44,842 bases of DNA, from the NCBI GenBank assembly GCA_024644945.1, contig JAHEGU010000027.1, forward strand, positions 1 to 44,842. The letters run 5' to 3'. The DNA is from Gammaproteobacteria bacterium (GTDB lineage Bacteria > Pseudomonadota > Gammaproteobacteria > Arenicellales > Poriferihabitantaceae). Each line of letters begins with the position of its first letter. Positions within the stretch are counted from its first letter, which is position 1. The position numbers and the translations under genes are program-made. Below, piece after piece: positions 42,465 through 44,842 of the stretch. The notes beneath the pieces are model-generated. The model saw only the letters and a list, made by a program, of their open reading frames with translations. It was not told where the DNA came from and did no database searches.

Positions 42465-42925
42465 GCGCGCGACCCACCGGCCAGGCGCTGCCCTCGCTGA
42501 GTGCGCTGCCTAGTTATTGCACCCTGAAGTGTCAATCCGCTTCGGGCAACCAGCACTCCTCTATTTCTGCAAGCCGAAGGCCGGCAAAGAGTGGCAACTT
42601 CTTGAACGGCTTGTATCGAGGAATCGAGAGGAATCGAGATTTATCGAAAAAGCTGACGTTCACTAGGATTTGTCGGAAGCCCGGGTTTGCTCCTGAGCTG
42701 CCTTCGGCCGATTCATTCAGTTACAACCGAAATTTACCCGAAGCAGGTATTTTTCACGCTGTGATTATGTGGCTAGACTTGATAGCTTGACCTCTTTCAC
42801 ACGCGCCGCTTATCTGCATGGCACATATCGGTTATTCTTTCTATACGTATTTGACAATACCGCGGAACCAATAGTGGCAACTCGGATTCGGTTCGCTATT
42901 ATTATCTACCCATCCGAAGTGGTGT
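42465..42925 (+). repeat. Gap with dispersed-repeat copy near 42535-42735
   Basis: No gene is supported in 461 bases. The plus strand shows the dispersed repeat: GCCGGCAAAGAGTGGCAAC, then GGAATCGAGAGGAATCGAG, then ATCGAAAAAGCTGACGTTCA, then GGGTTTGCTCCTGAGC with CGGCCGATTC. The same succession appears at 43775-43925. The two most complete copies are here and there. Confidence 0.6.
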
Positions 42926-43267
42926 TTATTGCTCAGTGTTTTCCTTGATTTCTCGCAGCAGTTCAGTCATCTCGATAAACTCAGCATTGTAATTGGTGTT
43001 TTCCGTGTACTCGTTGATGTATAGCATCGTCTGCTCAAAATACTCCCCGATAATAGGCAGGTCAACCAGTTTGGCCAGTATCCAGATCGCGATCCCCAAC
43101 ACCAATGTTGCCCCTACGGTCATGCCAAATCCACGGGCCATACCGGCCTTGAAGTTGACCCACATTAGGCGCTTACCCGACTGCAGGTATTGCAGATAAT
43201 CGATGACCCCGGCAGCCTCGAATGCTTTAATCACTTCCTTGTCGGTTGATGTTTTTGGTTTTGGCAC
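42926..43267 (-). CDS. DUF5665 family membrane protein
   Basis: A 113-residue protein matching DUF5665. The core (residues about 40-75) contains FKAGMARGFGMTVGATLVLGIAIWILAKLVDLPIIGEYF, with a Gly-rich start followed by one membrane helix. The ends are charged and helical. It is likely a small inner-membrane protein whose N-terminal part is cytoplasmic. The function of the family is unknown. It is a single gene among repeat debris. Confidence 0.85.
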   Translation of the reverse strand: MPKPKTSTDKEVIKAFEAAGVIDYLQYLQSGKRLMWVNFKAGMARGFGMTVGATLVLGIAIWILAKLVDLPIIGEYFEQTMLYINEYTENTNYNAEFIEMTELLREIKENTEQ

Positions 43268-43518
43268 TTTTGTTTATACTCTTTTACTTTAATAGCACTA
43301 TATTGATTCACTATCCAATCATCAAGGGGACCAAGTGATAATTGTGATCGATCAGGATAATGCGTGTGATTATTCTAAAGCCGTGACTTCGGTATTCTCC
43401 GTCACGAATATCATGAGATTGAACGACCATTCGCTCCCCTTTACACGATCCGCAACCTAAAATTAATGGCTTGTTGTTTTAATATAATTGATATCGCCGA
43501 TGGATAAATGTTGCCACG
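43268..43518. other. Gap downstream of doubtful small ORF
   Basis: No gene is supported. A CGTGAC/GTCACG pair around 43382 and 43412 forms a loose hairpin. The left end should hold the promoter of the DUF5665 gene. Confidence 0.3.
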
Positions 43519-43746
43519 TTAAACACCCAATTGAGATGGGACCACGCACATCTTCCTAGAATCCTTGAAATGCATGGCCAGGTTAGCTGCCATTATGTCC
43601 AAGCCAAGAGTCAGCTTGACCCGGTTCCATTGTGTGTTTGCGCCGAACACCACCTTGAGTAAACAGAGTGCGCCAAAAGCCTGTTGTAATTGATCCGCGG
43701 AAACTGAAACAAGGCGAGAACTGAAGTCAGAGTAGAAATTGCCCAA
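43519..43746 (-). CDS. Doubtful small hypothetical protein or gene remnant
   Basis: A possible 75-residue protein with a plausible helical segment (DQLQQAFGALCLLKVVFGANTQWNRVKLTLGLDIMAANLAMHFKDSRK). I do not recognise a family. There is no clear ribosome-binding site and it lies beside dispersed-repeat sequence, so it may be a remnant of a larger gene or no gene at all. Confidence 0.25.
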   Translation of the reverse strand: MGNFYSDFSSRLVSVSADQLQQAFGALCLLKVVFGANTQWNRVKLTLGLDIMAANLAMHFKDSRKMCVVPSQLGV

Positions 43747-43970
43747 CGTCTGTTTTGGGCAAGGAGCTGCTTTCTGTTTCTGAAAGCCGAGGGTAGGCAG
43801 AGTATTAATTTGCTCTCCCTCGAGATTTTTTGAGCGGCTGGTATCGGCTAAGCCGACGTTCGCAAAAATGGAACAAACGGCTTAGTGTGCTCCGGAGCCG
43901 ACTTTGGCGGATTCGCATAGTAACTCCGGAATTTGCAAAGAGCGGACAAGCAGGTAATGAGGAAACTAAT
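43747..43970 (+). repeat. Dispersed-repeat copy near 43775-43925
   Basis: The plus strand carries blocks shared with the copy at 42535-42735: GAAAGCCGAGGGTAGGCAG, TCCCTCGAGATTTTTTGAG, then GGCTAAGCCGACGTTCGC, AACAAACGGCTTAGTGTGC and TCCGGAGCCGACTTTGGCGG followed by ATTC. No gene is present before the DUF1059 start. Confidence 0.6.
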
Positions 43971-44159
43971 ATGGCTTACTCTTATGCATGTGCTGATTGT
44001 GAAGGCATGGAATCTTGCCCTGGAAAAGTTGTCGCTGAAACTGAGAACGAACTATGGCAACTCCTAGCGTTACACGCGAAATTGGCCCATGATGAGAATG
44101 CAAGTGCATGGGATGATAAAACCCGAACCTACCTTAAGACGCTTGTTAAAGTCGTCTAA
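43971..44159 (+). CDS. DUF1059 family small protein
   Basis: A 62-residue soluble protein matching the small DUF1059 group. It has AYSYACADCEGMESCPGKVVAETENELWQLLALHAKLAHDE. The three Cys (residues 7, 10 and 16) and the His residues (39 and 44) of the helix suggest a small metal-binding site, as proposed by the C-x2-C pattern. The ATG at 43971 has a GAGGA site 8 bases upstream; the frame is open further upstream through repeat sequence, which I exclude. No operon partner is visible. Confidence 0.82.
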   Translation: MAYSYACADCEGMESCPGKVVAETENELWQLLALHAKLAHDENASAWDDKTRTYLKTLVKVV

Positions 44160-44307
44160 GGCTGTATGCCAGGTACAAACATTCGTCCCGGCTAGAGATT
44201 AACTATTGTGACACCCATTTCAGAGTCGTGGATGAAAATCAATCCAATTAAACCTCCAACCGACATTCGCCTGCCCAGATGATCGTCCCTCCCGAATACT
44301 CCAGTCA

Positions 44308-44328
44308 TCCCGCGGTTTAACCGCGGGA
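44308..44328. repeat. REP-like perfect palindrome
   Basis: TCCCGCGGTTTAACCGCGGGA is a perfect 10-1-10 inverted repeat in the gap between the DUF1059 gene and the cytochrome peroxidase gene. It has no T-run on either side, so it is more like an intergenic REP element than a terminator. Confidence 0.7.
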
Positions 44329-44375
44329 CCCGTGGACGGAGAGAAAGCATTATTGCTCGGCCATTTTGATTCCTT

Positions 44376-44842
44376 CTAGTCGTCCAGCGGCAACTCGCTA
44401 GGTACACCGTGGACCACGTCCTGGTCGTTGCGAAGATCCAGGCTCGCGGGGTCGGTCAGGGCTTGCAGGAAGTCGATAATTAGATCCACCTGTTTCGGAC
44501 TGTAAGCGAACGCTTCAAGCTCATTGTGATCGGCGATGAATTCGACGATACCGGGGTCGTCCATGGCCCGGTAATTTTCAATATCCAGGGTAGGGTGGGT
44601 TGGTAGAACCGCCTGCCGGTTGCCATTGTAGTCACGCAGCGCTTGTACAGCGTTGAGATGGTGCTCCACTACTGCACGCAACGAATTATAGGCGCCGCTA
44701 TGGCTGTATGGGGCGTTCAGGGCGACGTTTCGCAGGGATGGCGTGCGGAATTTCAGGGTGTCGTCTGCATCCCCCGTCACCTGTTCGCGACCATAGTCCT
44801 CGTAACCTTCGAGTCCGCTATCCCGCCCTGATCCGATCTGTG
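44376..44842 (-). CDS. Di-haem cytochrome c peroxidase family, 3' part
   Basis: The last 155 codons of a gene that runs beyond the window. The sequence reads GYEDYGREQVTGDADDTLKFRTPSLRNVALNAPYSHSGAY, which is the typical C-terminal region of the cytochrome c peroxidase/MauG family, where the Met or Tyr-containing TAPYMHDG-like loop contacts the electron-transfer haem. The haem-binding CxxCH motifs lie in the missing part. The family reduces peroxide or modifies proteins in the periplasm. The end of the protein (ALTDPASLDLRNDQDVVHGVPSELPLDD) is complete. Confidence 0.85.
   Translation of the reverse strand, partial: QIGSGRDSGLEGYEDYGREQVTGDADDTLKFRTPSLRNVALNAPYSHSGAYNSLRAVVEHHLNAVQALRDYNGNRQAVLPTHPTLDIENYRAMDDPGIVEFIADHNELEAFAYSPKQVDLIIDFLQALTDPASLDLRNDQDVVHGVPSELPLDD

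Overview
The window looks like chromosome of a sulfur-oxidising gammaproteobacterium, probably marine or sediment-dwelling. The basis is a thiosulfate-oxidation operon in the order soxX-Y-Z-A-K with a divergent persulfide-sensing ArsR regulator. Around it lie DsrE2, DsrC-like, rhodanese and thioredoxin proteins, a CysG siroheme synthase and a proline tRNA with a gammaproteobacterial look. No soxB, soxCD or dsrAB is present, so the remaining sulfur genes must lie elsewhere. Gene density is ordinary and there is no prophage, plasmid backbone or CRISPR array.

Region 1 (1-14500) is mostly housekeeping and small accessory genes: a DUF445 membrane protein, then purE-purK-GST-Rieske oxygenase on the minus strand, tRNA-Pro(CGG), a DUF4136 lipoprotein, an AraC regulator, NTF2-like and PAS proteins, two methyltransferases, small membrane proteins, a CBS protein, a membrane-fused spermidine synthase-like protein and a short CbiX chelatase. 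Degenerate intergenic repeats, an IS-end-like motif and a probable sugar dehydrogenase relic lie between them.

Region 2 (14500-24750) is the least ordinary. Two exported Met/Trp/Tyr-rich proteins carry the same nine-residue repeat (consensus M-N-P-x-x-aromatic-x-x-aromatic/M). One is followed by dsrE2 and a DUF302 gene. Divergent to it come an exported protein with two thioredoxin domains, a 1-Cys peroxiredoxin, an ArsR regulator with a Cys/His tail, a small exported acidic protein ending in Cys, a periplasmic rhodanese and a CBS protein. I read this as a candidate extracytoplasmic sulfur-handling module that I cannot match to a described system.

Region 3 (24700-36000) holds a thioredoxin-TolC-HlyD set without an inner-membrane pump, cysG, a DsrC-like protein that keeps only one of the two redox cysteines, a second periplasmic rhodanese, an ExbB/ExbD-like proton-channel trio, a cytoplasmic thioredoxin and the sox operon. 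A perfect 19-bp AT-rich palindrome overlaps the likely soxX promoter and is the best operator candidate for the divergent regulator.

Region 4 (36000-44842) is accessory: two methyltransferases flanking an IS3-type relic, a YecA-like SEC-C protein coupled to a gene frameshifted by a 13-bp tandem duplication, a TPR protein, DUF5665 and DUF1059 proteins, and the 3' part of a di-haem cytochrome c peroxidase running off the end. Several copies of a dispersed degenerate repeat fill its gaps.
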